From contig NZ_LR590484.1 in NCBI RefSeq assembly GCF_901482695.1, positions 4,216,001 through 4,280,000 on the forward strand: a stretch of DNA of 64,000 nucleotides, read 5' to 3'. The notes under the pieces were generated by a model. The model did no database searches. It saw nothing but the letters and a program-made list of their open reading frames with translations, and was not told the DNA's origin. Made by a program: the position numbers and the translations under genes. Positions 34,646 through 42,771 of this stretch are shown here, piece after piece. Numbering within the stretch: position 1 is the first letter of the stretch; every line of letters starts with the position of its first letter. The stretch is from Sphingobacterium thalpophilum (GTDB lineage Bacteria; Bacteroidota; Bacteroidia; Sphingobacteriales; Sphingobacteriaceae).

Positions 34646-35975
34646 GTCCCACTAAGTGTGTAAATAAAAAATACGGAGTTCAGTTATGTTCCTTATAACT
34701 GGACTCTTTTTTCAAATAAAGTTAAGAACTGATTTAGGATAATGCCCCAATTCTGAATAGGCATCGTCCACTTTTTAGAGATTTCTCTCAAAGCCAAATA
34801 TACAGATTTCAGAACGGCATCATCGCTGGGAAATGACAGTTTATTCTTTGTGTATTTACGGATCTTCCCATTCATGTTTTCGATGATATTGGTCGTATAG
34901 ATAATTCGTCGGATCTCAAGTGGGAAGTCGTAAAAGACGGTCAGTTCGTCCCAGTTCTCCCGCCATGATCTTATGGCATAGGGATATTTGGATTCCCATC
35001 TATCGGCAAAATCTGCCAGCGCTGCCTGTGCAGCCTGTTTATTGGGAGCATCATAGATAGGCTTCATATCTGCTGTAAACGCCTTTTTATCCTTCCATAC
35101 AACATATCTGCAGGCATTTCGGATCTGATGGACAACACAGACCTGGGTACTACACTCAGGAAACACACTCCGTATGGTAGCGGAGAAACCATTGAGATTA
35201 TCGGTCGCTGTAATCAGCATATCCTCTACGCCCCGGGATTTCAGGTCTGTCAGGATTCCCATCCAAAAACTGGCACTTTCATTCTTGCCCAGCCACATGC
35301 CCAGGACTTCTTTATAGCCATCCCTGTTTAGGCCCACAGCAAGATAAATGGTCTTATTGACCACTTTGGAGTTTTCCCTGACCTTAAAGACAATGCCATC
35401 CATCCAGACAATCAGATATACGTTGTCCAGCGGACGGTTTTGCCAGGCAATCACATCGCCCGCCACACGGTCAGTAATCCTGGAAATCGTCGATTCAGAA
35501 AGATCAAATCCGTACACATCGCGCATCATATTTTCTATATCCGAAACACTCATGCCTTTGGCATATAGCGAAACGATCACGTTCTCAACTCCGTCAATCA
35601 TGTTCTTGCGCTTGGGAACGATAATGGGGTTGAATGTACCATCGCGATCCCGTGGGACCTGAATTTCCAGATCTCCCTGATCCCCACGAACCTTTTTGCT
35701 GGTATGCCCGTTTCGGGAATTGCCCTGACCACTGCGCTCATGCTTTTCATAGCCAAGGTGGCCGTCCATTTCTCCTTCAAGCATCTGCGATACTGCACGT
35801 GCCTGTAATTCCCGGAAAAATGATTGCAGCTCTAACCCGTCCTTAAAACTCTTTAAGAATTCCTTGTCGTTTAATAGTGACTCTTTGTCAATCATACTCT
35901 TATAAAGTTAAGTAAATAAAAAATGCGAAGTCCTTTCCAACTCCGCATTTTTATAACTTACACACTTTATGAGAC
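34646..35975 (-). mobile_element. IS256-family insertion sequence
   Basis: About 1330 bp, typical for the family. Terminal inverted repeats are GTCCCACTAAGTGTGTAA (34646-34663) and, on the minus strand at 35958-35975, GTCTCATAAAGTGTGTAA (15 of 18 identical); similarity continues inward (CGGAGTT). It carries one transposase gene on the minus strand. No clear 8-9 bp target duplication was found (left flank GTGGGACT, right flank GGTGTCTT), so exact ends may differ by a few bases or the flanks have recombined. Confidence 0.88.
34693..35895 (-). CDS. IS256-family transposase
   Basis: A 400-residue DDE transposase of the Mutator/IS256 group. Recognisable motifs are EGEMDGHLGYEKHERSGQGN, QVPRDRDGTFNP, VWMDGIVFKVR (first Asp), ATDNLNGF (second Asp) and the C-terminal RRIIYTTNIIENMNGKIRK (catalytic Glu region). 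It is full length and without stops, so the element may be active. A hairpin (34675-34705) follows the stop codon inside the element. Confidence 0.96.
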   Translation of the reverse strand: MIDKESLLNDKEFLKSFKDGLELQSFFRELQARAVSQMLEGEMDGHLGYEKHERSGQGNSRNGHTSKKVRGDQGDLEIQVPRDRDGTFNPIIVPKRKNMIDGVENVIVSLYAKGMSVSDIENMMRDVYGFDLSESTISRITDRVAGDVIAWQNRPLDNVYLIVWMDGIVFKVRENSKVVNKTIYLAVGLNRDGYKEVLGMWLGKNESASFWMGILTDLKSRGVEDMLITATDNLNGFSATIRSVFPECSTQVCVVHQIRNACRYVVWKDKKAFTADMKPIYDAPNKQAAQAALADFADRWESKYPYAIRSWRENWDELTVFYDFPLEIRRIIYTTNIIENMNGKIRKYTKNKLSFPSDDAVLKSVYLALREISKKWTMPIQNWGIILNQFLTLFEKRVQL

Positions 35976-36036
35976 GGTGTCTTTTTTGTTGAGTACCTTA
36001 TGGAATTTGGTTGTACCGATGTCGTGATGTCTTAGC

Positions 36037-36414
36037 TTATACCTGCCTTCGCATACTGTCCTGGATCCTCTTCCTGTGCTGTGCGCCCCAGCTGTCCAAC
36101 TCCCTTATCACATTTTTCAATGTGCGACTGTATTCTGTTGCCTCATAAACAATGCTGACAGTTGTTGCCTCGAACACATTTCTCTTGATAAATCCGTTCA
36201 GCTCCAGATCCTTGAGTTCATTTGTTAATACTTTAGGTGATATGCCGTCAAGATCACGTTGTATCTCACCAAAGCGCTTAGAAGACTAAATCAAGGAGAG
36301 AATTAGGGCTAGTTTCCATTTACCGTTCAGCACATATAGCGCATCGAGAACATTTCTGAGTGAACTTGTGCACTGTTCTTTATCTAGGAATGATGTTTCA
36401 TTGTTTTCTTTCAT
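36037..36414 (-). pseudogene. HxlR-family regulator interrupted by in-frame amber
   Basis: The frame begins MKENNETSFLDKEQ, continues VLNGKWKLALILSLI, then TAG (36286-36288), then SSKRFGEIQRDLDGISPKVL and ELKDLELNGFIKR to a natural stop at 36037. Without the TAG it is a complete 125-residue HxlR protein. The stop sits where relatives have glutamine or a small residue (typical pattern LL-x-G-x-KRF), so a CAG-to-TAG change is likely. It lies divergent from an azoreductase gene that it would have controlled. Confidence 0.88.
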
Positions 36415-36591
36415 AGTACAAATATAAGCTGTTACCTGTAAGTAAGTACTTTCCTTGGGGTAAGGACCGATTCTTTGATTGTTGACTCCCATAACTTTGT
36501 CATGTAATCCACGGCTTATATAACCGACGATATATAAATATCTGCGGCGAGCTGAGCCATATTTAGTTTAACATATTAAAACAACAATCCA

Positions 36592-37194
36592 ATGAAACGC
36601 ATTTTGCATTTAAAGTCCAGTTTACAAGGAAATGATTCGTATAGCATCAAACTGGGCACCGCTATTGTCGAGAAGATCAATCAAAAATACCCAGGGAGCA
36701 TCCTGGAGGAATTAAACTTGGTGGATCCGGAGATTCCACACCTAAGTCCTGCGGTTCTCCGTACGTTTTTTATGCCGGAGGATCAGCTTTCCGAAGAAGA
36801 TAAACAAGCTATCAGCCTGTCCAATACACTTGTTAAACAGCTTCTATCAGCAGATATTATCGTTATCGGTGCTCCATTGATCAACTTTACGATTCATTCT
36901 GCACTTAAAGCTTGGATCGACCATATAACACGGGCGGGAATCACTTTTGGTTATACTGACGCCGGCCCAGTTGGTAAGGTTACAGGAAAAAAAGTGTATG
37001 TCGCGATGTCCTCTGGAGGTGTTTATTCCGAAGGGCCCGGCAAATCCAACGACTTCGTGGCACCCTATCTGCAAGCTTTTCTTGGCGCTTTGGGGATGAC
37101 TGACATTACCGTGTTCCGTGCGGAAGGACTAAAAGTGACGGGAGTAAAGGAACATGCCATGGAAAAAGCAATAAACAGTATCTATATTGACTAA
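36592..37194 (+). CDS. azoR: FMN-dependent NADH-azoreductase
   Basis: A 200-residue AzoR-type flavoprotein with the usual length. Signature parts are LHLKSSLQGNDSYSIKLG (FMN phosphate loop), GAPLINFTIHSALKAWIDHI (conserved flavin-contact PxxNF) and MSSGGVYSEGPGK. It reduces quinones and azo compounds with NADH. It is divergent from the broken HxlR gene; if that gene is dead, azoR may now be constitutive. Confidence 0.93.
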   Translation: MKRILHLKSSLQGNDSYSIKLGTAIVEKINQKYPGSILEELNLVDPEIPHLSPAVLRTFFMPEDQLSEEDKQAISLSNTLVKQLLSADIIVIGAPLINFTIHSALKAWIDHITRAGITFGYTDAGPVGKVTGKKVYVAMSSGGVYSEGPGKSNDFVAPYLQAFLGALGMTDITVFRAEGLKVTGVKEHAMEKAINSIYID

Positions 37195-37292
37195 TTTCTG
37201 CCCACAATAGTGCCTGTCCCGCGCTGCACGTGAGGACAGGCACTATTGTGGGTACTTCTCAGCAACAGCAAGAGCATGGTATACAGGAGCTA

Positions 37293-38174
37293 CTATGTAC
37301 GCCTTAGCGTTTTAATCACAGCAGCAAACTCTTCCTGTTCGTAGCCTGCATCCTTTGCCCGCTGCAACCAGCGAGCGGCGAATTCTGGAAACTCGCTGTT
37401 TATACCGCTTTCGCGCGCGGTATCCAGGATTCGTTTTGTAGCACCGACGGAGATGGCAAGTGGGCTTTGGGAGATTTTAAAGTCGTTATTGCTGATGACT
37501 TTACCCTCATGTTTTAAAAATTCACCCATTCCGGGGGCGATCTCTGCGATAATATTTCCATAATCAGCCACATTGAAATTTTCCGCTTCTGCAATTACTG
37601 CCCCATGAAAGAAACCCATTGCGGCCCCATAGATATAAGATAATGTAGCGGTGTCCAACGCTGCGGCAGCCCCTATATTTTCGCCAAGATATTTTAAATT
37701 TCCGCCCAGAACTTTTAGTGTTTCTTCGATTTTCGCATACGTCGCCTTACTGCCGGCCAATAATATCGTGGTATCCGGCTGGGCCATCTGTTCGGGTGCC
37801 ACCTGTATAGCCCCGTCAATATAGGCTGCATGTCTCCTGTTGAACCAGTCTTCGCTGTCACGTGCTTCCTGAGAAGTGCCCGTGGTCAGCTGCAGGATGG
37901 TCCTTCCAGACAAAACGCTTTCATTTTTAATCGTTGAAAAGAGTGTTGATGATATCGCATAATCGTGCACAATAACTATGCTCACCGGACTGGAAGCTAT
38001 GGCCTCTTCTATGGTGGCGGCATAGCTGGCACCGTCTCTGATCAGCACATCTGCTTTGGATGCTGTACGGTTGAATACCGTAACCTTAAAACCCTGTTGT
38101 TGATACAATTGTGCAATCTTTATACCCATAGGTCCTAGGCCTATGATGCTGATTTGTTTTTTTAATGTTTCCAT
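37293..38174 (-). CDS. NAD(P)-dependent beta-hydroxyacid dehydrogenase / imine-reductase-like
   Basis: A 293-residue protein with an N-terminal Rossmann domain (IIGLGPMGIKIAQLY, NRTASKADVLI) and a helical C-terminal domain (GENIGAAAALDTATLSYIYG). This layout matches the 3-hydroxyisobutyrate dehydrogenase superfamily, closest to the NADPH-dependent imine-reductase/reductive-aminase branch. The substrate is unknown. It is divergent from the HxlR gene at 38308, with a palindromic operator between. Confidence 0.9.
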   Translation of the reverse strand: METLKKQISIIGLGPMGIKIAQLYQQQGFKVTVFNRTASKADVLIRDGASYAATIEEAIASSPVSIVIVHDYAISSTLFSTIKNESVLSGRTILQLTTGTSQEARDSEDWFNRRHAAYIDGAIQVAPEQMAQPDTTILLAGSKATYAKIEETLKVLGGNLKYLGENIGAAAALDTATLSYIYGAAMGFFHGAVIAEAENFNVADYGNIIAEIAPGMGEFLKHEGKVISNNDFKISQSPLAISVGATKRILDTARESGINSEFPEFAARWLQRAKDAGYEQEEFAAVIKTLRRT

Positions 38175-38244
38175 TTTTTTTCCTCATTACACAACAAAGA
38201 TGAGTATAACGCAAAACGCGTACAATAAGGGAAAAAGGATTCAG

Positions 38245-38266
38245 CCAGGGAAAAATTATTCCCTGG
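38245..38266. promoter_or_regulatory. palindromic HxlR-type operator
   Basis: CCAGGGAAAAATTATTCCCTGG, a 22-bp near-perfect palindrome, lies between the reductase and HxlR genes. A -7-like TAGATTTA (38284-38291) follows for the HxlR gene. Confidence 0.72.
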
Positions 38267-38307
38267 GGAATGTAAAAATTGAGTAGATTTACTTAAAATA
38301 AAAAAAT

Positions 38308-38679
38308 ATGTATAGCAGAAAGATTCCGGAAGATTTGGACTGTGGCATAGTCGTCACCATGAAGATCATTGGCGGAAAATGGAAGGCCTGTATATTAGAT
38401 GCCATTCATAAAGGAATAAAACGCCCGAGTGAATTACATCGTTCTATTGCCGAAGCAAGTCCTAGAGTGATTAACATGCAACTTCACGAGCTTGAGGTGG
38501 CCGGTGTCGTAGACAAGGAAATCTATCCGGGGCTGCCGCTTAGAGTAGAATACTATCTTACTTCATTGGGCGTCAGTTTATTGCCAGTGATCTCGATTAT
38601 CAATGAATGGGGGGTCGAACATAAGCACCGGGTCGAAAATTTGGACGAGACCAATAGGGCTAAGGAACTGTCCAAATAA
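38308..38679 (+). CDS. HxlR-family transcriptional regulator
   Basis: A 123-residue winged-helix protein: DCGIVVTMKIIGGKWKACIL, then SPRVINMQLHELEVAGVVDK and LPLRVEYYLTSLGVSLLPVI. The single Cys near residue 11 is in the position often used for redox or electrophile sensing in this family. It is divergent from the imine-reductase-like gene and probably controls it. Confidence 0.94.
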   Translation: MYSRKIPEDLDCGIVVTMKIIGGKWKACILDAIHKGIKRPSELHRSIAEASPRVINMQLHELEVAGVVDKEIYPGLPLRVEYYLTSLGVSLLPVISIINEWGVEHKHRVENLDETNRAKELSK

Positions 38680-38781
38680 ATATTTTTAGTTCCTTTAGTA
38701 CTTTTTCCAGTCGGTGTTGTATATCATAACGGAAGATTGCCGTAGCGATTTCGATGGCAATCTCTCTGTAAAATCGAAGAT

Positions 38782-39006
38782 ATGCTAAACTCATCAAGTA
38801 TTACGCCACAGGAGATGTTTTTTCTCATATGCATAATCGCTCCGTTTTTATATTCAATCTACCATGTATCGAGGAATAAGAACTTGAATAGTTATAGAAA
38901 GACGATCTGGATACTCGCCCTTGTATTTGCTTCCTTTGTCGGATTGTCGCTTTATTGGATATATGGTAGAAATGTATATCATAACACAAGAAATAGGAAG
39001 ACGTAA
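38782..39006 (+). CDS. small membrane protein with PLDc_N-like domain
   Basis: A 74-residue protein with two membrane helices (about 12-28 and 42-62) and the short motif RKTIWILALVFASFVGLSLYW typical of the phospholipase D/cardiolipin synthase N-terminal domain (PLDc_N) occurring alone. Function unknown. It ends close to the convergent GNAT gene. Confidence 0.75.
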   Translation: MLNSSSITPQEMFFLICIIAPFLYSIYHVSRNKNLNSYRKTIWILALVFASFVGLSLYWIYGRNVYHNTRNRKT

Positions 39007-39029
39007 AATATGCTCCGTTGGAGCTTTCA

Positions 39030-39560
39030 TCAAAGCTCTTTCCGCAAGACAGTGTCAACTTCGTTTGCTTCAATTTTTTTAAATCCCATTTTTTCAGCAA
39101 GCCGTATTGCCTTATGGTTTCGGGTTGTCGTAACTGCTACAATGCTCTTGACGCCCAAGTTTTCTTTTGCAAGTAAAAAGAGCAGCCCAAATGCCGCCTG
39201 CATAAATCCTTTGCCCCAGTATTCGGGAAGCAATGAACCGCCAATGGCAATTTGCTCAGTGGTCTGATCCCAATGGTGCAGGGCACAGTCTCCAATAATA
39301 ATCTGAGGGTTTTCTGTCGACCTGATGGTGAAGTTATATTCACACACGGAAATTATACGCTTGGTAAACCCTATTGCCGTCTCATTCTCTAAAAAAGGGC
39401 TTTCATCAAAATTAACAGCCAGCTGTGGATGGGAGTAAATCGCATAAAAAAAATCAGCGTCAGCCTCTGTCAACGGGCATAGGACCACTTGATCATTAAC
39501 TAAGTTTAAAGTATGTTTATCTGTTGCAGAAGACAGACCTTTTAAATATCCAGAGTTCAT
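39030..39560 (-). CDS. GNAT acetyltransferase (RimJ/RimL type)
   Basis: A 176-residue protein. It has VVLCPLTEADADFFYAIY at the N-terminus, GGSLLPEYWGKGFMQAAF as acetyl-CoA motif A and the family-typical VTTTRNHKAIRLAEKMGFKK. It resembles ribosomal-protein/amino-acid N-acetyltransferases; the substrate cannot be assigned. It is a single gene. Confidence 0.92.
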   Translation of the reverse strand: MNSGYLKGLSSATDKHTLNLVNDQVVLCPLTEADADFFYAIYSHPQLAVNFDESPFLENETAIGFTKRIISVCEYNFTIRSTENPQIIIGDCALHHWDQTTEQIAIGGSLLPEYWGKGFMQAAFGLLFLLAKENLGVKSIVAVTTTRNHKAIRLAEKMGFKKIEANEVDTVLRKEL

Positions 39561-39785
39561 TTACGCGGTAACTTTTTCATTAGTGACAATATTACAAACA
39601 AAGAACGATATAATTCAAACTGTGTACATCCATATTCTTAATCAGTCACTGAATTTATTGTCTTCTGCTGGCTGACCACCGCCTTCTTTGTAGCGTAACA
39701 AGTAGACTTACAGTAGTTTATAAATCAGTACTTTAAAAATGTAAGGTGGCCCGAACGTTTTCCGGCCGCCTTAATGAATTAACGA

Positions 39786-40667
39786 TTAATGGCTGACCGT
39801 TTGTAATTCCCTTATTTTTTCGATCCCTGTTTCTTCCAGCCACTCCCCAAATCCTGTGAGTTTGGGCATCCAGGAGGATAAAAATTGATAATCAATGGGG
39901 TCATAACCTTCTCTGTCGATCATTTCAACCAGCTTTGCAAATGTTTCACTTTGCTGGTAAAGTATTTCCAAAGGTACCTGTACAAGATTGATTGCTTGCT
40001 GCAATTTAGATTCCAATAGCTGTACAATTTGTTTAGGTGTGTAAAGGTCCCCTCCAAAGTCAATCGTTTTGCCGTCGAATTCCTGGTAATTCTGAAATAT
40101 TATTCGTACAAAAGTTCCGATGTCATTGGTGCTTACCCAGGAGATTGCCCTGCCTTCAGGCAAGGGATTGATAAACTTACCTTCTCCTAAGCCGAAACTC
40201 GGCAAAAGTAGATTTTCCATAAATGTGGCAGGTCTGATCACGGACGCTTTTAGCCCACTTTCCAGTAGATATTTTTCGATGGTAAATTTAAATTTTGGTC
40301 TGAATGAATCCTGCTTATCCGATCCTAGAACTGAAGAATACAGCACAAATTTGACGCCCTGTTCCTTGGCTAGTCTGATTGTCTGTATTCCGATTTCTGC
40401 TTCTTTTTCATCTGTTTCTTTGCTCGAGACCCATACAGGAGGAAGGACCAGATAAAGCCCATCAACTTTTTTTAGGATGTCCTTCAATCCTTCCGCGTCT
40501 TCCAGATCGCCTTTTATCAGCATTGCACCAGCTTTTTCTAAGCTGACAGCTTGTAGAGATTGAGGATCTCTTGTCAGTGCATATATTTCAAAATTATTTT
40601 TTAGCAATTCATATGCCGCAGCACTGCCTTGCTTTCCTGTGGCACCTGTAATTAGTATTTTTTTCAT
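39786..40667 (-). CDS. NmrA/NAD(P)-binding oxidoreductase
   Basis: A 293-residue atypical SDR: ITGATGKQGSAAAYELLKN (cofactor loop), KGDLEDAEGLKDIL, and RPATFMENLLLPSFGLGEG. This is the NmrA/QOR2-like group, whose members act as NADP(H) sensors or quinone reductases. It is divergent from the HxlR gene at 40778, a typical regulator-oxidoreductase pair. Confidence 0.92.
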   Translation of the reverse strand: MKKILITGATGKQGSAAAYELLKNNFEIYALTRDPQSLQAVSLEKAGAMLIKGDLEDAEGLKDILKKVDGLYLVLPPVWVSSKETDEKEAEIGIQTIRLAKEQGVKFVLYSSVLGSDKQDSFRPKFKFTIEKYLLESGLKASVIRPATFMENLLLPSFGLGEGKFINPLPEGRAISWVSTNDIGTFVRIIFQNYQEFDGKTIDFGGDLYTPKQIVQLLESKLQQAINLVQVPLEILYQQSETFAKLVEMIDREGYDPIDYQFLSSWMPKLTGFGEWLEETGIEKIRELQTVSH

Positions 40668-40777
40668 CTTGATATAATTTGTTTTTTTATTGTTTCATTT
40701 ATATTATTTAGTTATTGTAAGCAAAGTTACTTTCAGCATTTAGTAAATTTGTGATTACTCACCTTTAGGAAAGTGTC

Positions 40778-41164
40778 ATGGAAAAAAAAGTAAAACCTTG
40801 TATAGGGGATGAAAGAATTTTGAAGCAGCGATTTTTAGCTTTGCGAGATACCTTGGATTTATTGAGCGGAAAATGGCGCTTTTGCATCCTTTTAAACTTA
40901 CATTATTATCAAAAATTACGGTTTAAAGATTTCTTTGAGGTGTCCAAAGGTATCTCTCCGAAAGTATTAACGTCTGAGCTCGCGACATTGGAAGCCCATC
41001 TGCTGATCGAAAAAAATATTGAATTTACCCCCACGAAAGATATTGCTTATTACCGATTAACCGAACACGCACAGGAAATTTGGCATGTCCTGAATACATT
41101 GATTGAGTTTGGTCTCTCCAACCGTAAGGAAGTAATCCGGTCGCTGCATCAGCATGAAGAGTAA
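40778..41164 (+). CDS. HxlR-family transcriptional regulator
   Basis: A 128-residue HxlR protein: DTLDLLSGKWRFCILLNLHY, RFKDFFEVSKGISPKVLTSE and EAHLLIEKNIEFTPTKDI. It has Cys in the helix 'RFCIL' and near the N-terminus (KPCIGDE). A -7 box TAAATTTG lies about 30 bp upstream. It is divergent from the NmrA-type gene and probably its repressor. Confidence 0.93.
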   Translation: MEKKVKPCIGDERILKQRFLALRDTLDLLSGKWRFCILLNLHYYQKLRFKDFFEVSKGISPKVLTSELATLEAHLLIEKNIEFTPTKDIAYYRLTEHAQEIWHVLNTLIEFGLSNRKEVIRSLHQHEE

Positions 41165-41220
41165 GCTAAAATTTGATGACGCTTCATTGGCCGGTTAGGA
41201 ACCTGCCCACTACGGCGTAA

Positions 41221-41257
41221 AAAGAGAACATCCCCAAAAAAGTAGATTTTGGAGATG
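41221..41257 (-). terminator. terminator of the DUF2798 gene
   Basis: An 11-bp stem with one wobble (CATCTCCAAAA / TTTTGGGGATG on the minus strand) follows the stop codon, with a T-rich tract afterwards. Confidence 0.65.
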
Positions 41258-41266
41258 CTCGCGCAT

Positions 41267-41518
41267 TTATACATTTACTTTCCTATCTACAAGCTTGCCC
41301 GCCAATTTATTGGCAAGCGGCAATAAGAGCAGTACGCATACATACACAATAGGTAGTGAGATAAGCCACGATTTAAGAAGTTCACCGGTCCAGTTCTCAA
41401 CCGTCCGCGCCTTCATAACACTGGATACGACAGACATTATAAACGTTGTCGGCAACACCACAAAAAAGGTGCTCACCATCTTGTGGCGTCCATCTTTCCT
41501 AAAATTTACCATTATCAT
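41267..41518 (-). CDS. DUF2798 membrane protein
   Basis: An 83-residue protein with two membrane helices (KMVSTFFVVLPTTFIMSVVS and LISLPIVYVCVLLLLPLANK), matching the DUF2798 pattern. The start at 41516-41518 (MIMVNFRKDGRHK) gives the family's usual length; the open frame extends upstream inside the neighbouring gene. It overlaps the tandem SnoaL-like gene by 20 bp and is probably co-translated. Function unknown. Confidence 0.82.
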   Translation of the reverse strand: MIMVNFRKDGRHKMVSTFFVVLPTTFIMSVVSSVMKARTVENWTGELLKSWLISLPIVYVCVLLLLPLANKLAGKLVDRKVNV

Positions 41519-42266
41519 TTTTACGTTTTTCGGGTTCAGGTATTGCTTCAATGACATCCCAATGCTCCACGATTTTATCATCTTCGACCCTATACAGGTC
41601 GTAGAATGCCACATGGTCCCCTTTAAAAAAGCCTTCACTCAGAGCAAGGACAAAGTTTCCCTCGCCCAGTACTTTATGCAGTTTGATGTACGTTTGAGGC
41701 TTGCCTTCATTCTCCCATTGTTCCAATACATGCAGAAATTCCTGTACGCCGTCGCCCATATCGGGGTTATGTTGAATCAGTTTGTCCGCCTTGAAATATT
41801 TTGGCAATAGCTCCAACTTTCTGTCGATAAGGATGTCTTGAACATACCCGGTTACAAGGCTTTTGTTTTGTTCAGTTTTATGGTGATCTATCGCCTTGGT
41901 TTTTCCGTCAGTCATTGTTCTCCCGCTTTTGTTCAATTTTTTTGGGTTGAGCTGAAGGTTGTCCCAATGTTCGACGCTGACACCATTTTCAAACCGGTGG
42001 ATATCAAAAGCGATTGTAGGTTCAAAAAGGAAATAGTCGACATGGACAAATCCGAAATCGCCATCCTGAAATTTTCGAACAACATTCGTATAGACCTTAT
42101 CCATGGGCATTTGCTCATGCAGATCCAAAATTGCCTGTAGTCCCGTGGCTACGTGTGGGTTGTGCTGCTTATACGAGTGCGGGTTGATCAATCCCAGTTC
42201 GGATAATGTTTCGGTCTCGATGCTATTTTGTATAGCTTCAGCTTTGTCTCTATTTGTTAATTTCAT
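41499..42266 (-). CDS. tandem SnoaL/NTF2-like protein
   Basis: A 255-residue protein made of two similar SnoaL-like halves: first NPHSYKQHNPHVATGLQAIL ... FDIHRFENGVSVEHWDNLQ, second ADKLIQHNPDMGDGVQEFL ... YDLYRVEDDKIVEHWDVIEA. The start at 42264-42266 (MKLTNRDKAEA) gives a soluble protein; the open frame reaches further upstream but crosses the operator. Each half carries the HNP and VEHWD signature of the SnoaL-like polyketide-cyclase group. It is divergent from an HxlR gene. Confidence 0.88.
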   Translation of the reverse strand: MKLTNRDKAEAIQNSIETETLSELGLINPHSYKQHNPHVATGLQAILDLHEQMPMDKVYTNVVRKFQDGDFGFVHVDYFLFEPTIAFDIHRFENGVSVEHWDNLQLNPKKLNKSGRTMTDGKTKAIDHHKTEQNKSLVTGYVQDILIDRKLELLPKYFKADKLIQHNPDMGDGVQEFLHVLEQWENEGKPQTYIKLHKVLGEGNFVLALSEGFFKGDHVAFYDLYRVEDDKIVEHWDVIEAIPEPEKRKNDNGKF

Positions 42267-42348
42267 TTTTTTATAATTTTTATGATGAATTATTATCGAC
42301 AAAGCTACTGACCTTATATATGCAGAAAAATACAGGTAAAAATATTGG

Positions 42349-42372
42349 TATAGGGATAATATTATCCCTATA
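42349..42372. promoter_or_regulatory. perfect 24-bp palindromic operator
   Basis: A perfect palindrome, half-site TATAGGGATAAT (12 bp), sits between the SnoaL-type gene and the HxlR gene at 42421. It is followed by TAAATTTA (42395-42402) as the HxlR -7 element. It is the probable binding site of that HxlR dimer. Confidence 0.8.
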
Positions 42373-42420
42373 TTACTATAAACGAAATATGTCGTAAATT
42401 TACCCCTAAATAAAAGATCC

Positions 42421-42771
42421 ATGTACGAGAAAAAAATACCAAAAGATTTTAGTTGTGGCATTAGCATCACATTTGAGATTATAGGAGGTAAATGGAAACC
42501 CTGCCTCATTGATTCGATCAGTCGTGGTATCCGTAGACCCGCTGAACTCGCGAAAAAACATCCGCTGGCGAGCAAAAGGGTATTAAATTTACAACTGAAA
42601 GAGCTGGAGGCGTATGGTGTGGTCAAAAAAGTGATTTATCCTGTATTGCCCCCTAAAGTTGAATATTTTTTAACGGAAGTAGGGGAGTCTCTTTTGCCGC
42701 TTGTGAATATGATGGAAAATTGGGGGAGCGATTTGAGTAGCAAATATAAAATAATTGTAGGCAATGACTGA
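42421..42771 (+). CDS. HxlR-family transcriptional regulator
   Basis: A 116-residue winged-helix protein: FSCGISITFEIIGGKWKPCL, PLASKRVLNLQLKELEAYGV and LPPKVEYFLTEVGESLLPLV. It is similar to the HxlR protein at 38308 (DCGIVVTMKIIGGKWKACIL) including the N-terminal Cys, so the two are paralogues. It overlaps the next Crp/Fnr gene by 8 bp. Confidence 0.94.
   Translation: MYEKKIPKDFSCGISITFEIIGGKWKPCLIDSISRGIRRPAELAKKHPLASKRVLNLQLKELEAYGVVKKVIYPVLPPKVEYFLTEVGESLLPLVNMMENWGSDLSSKYKIIVGND

Noticed and set aside
36286..36492. A 68-residue protein starting MGVNNQRIGP
   Set aside because: It is only the front of the amber-interrupted HxlR gene plus its 5' leader; the true start is at 36414.
42267..42626. 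N-terminal extension of the tandem SnoaL protein
   Set aside because: It would run through the 24-bp palindrome and the divergent HxlR gene; the start at 42266 gives a clean domain.
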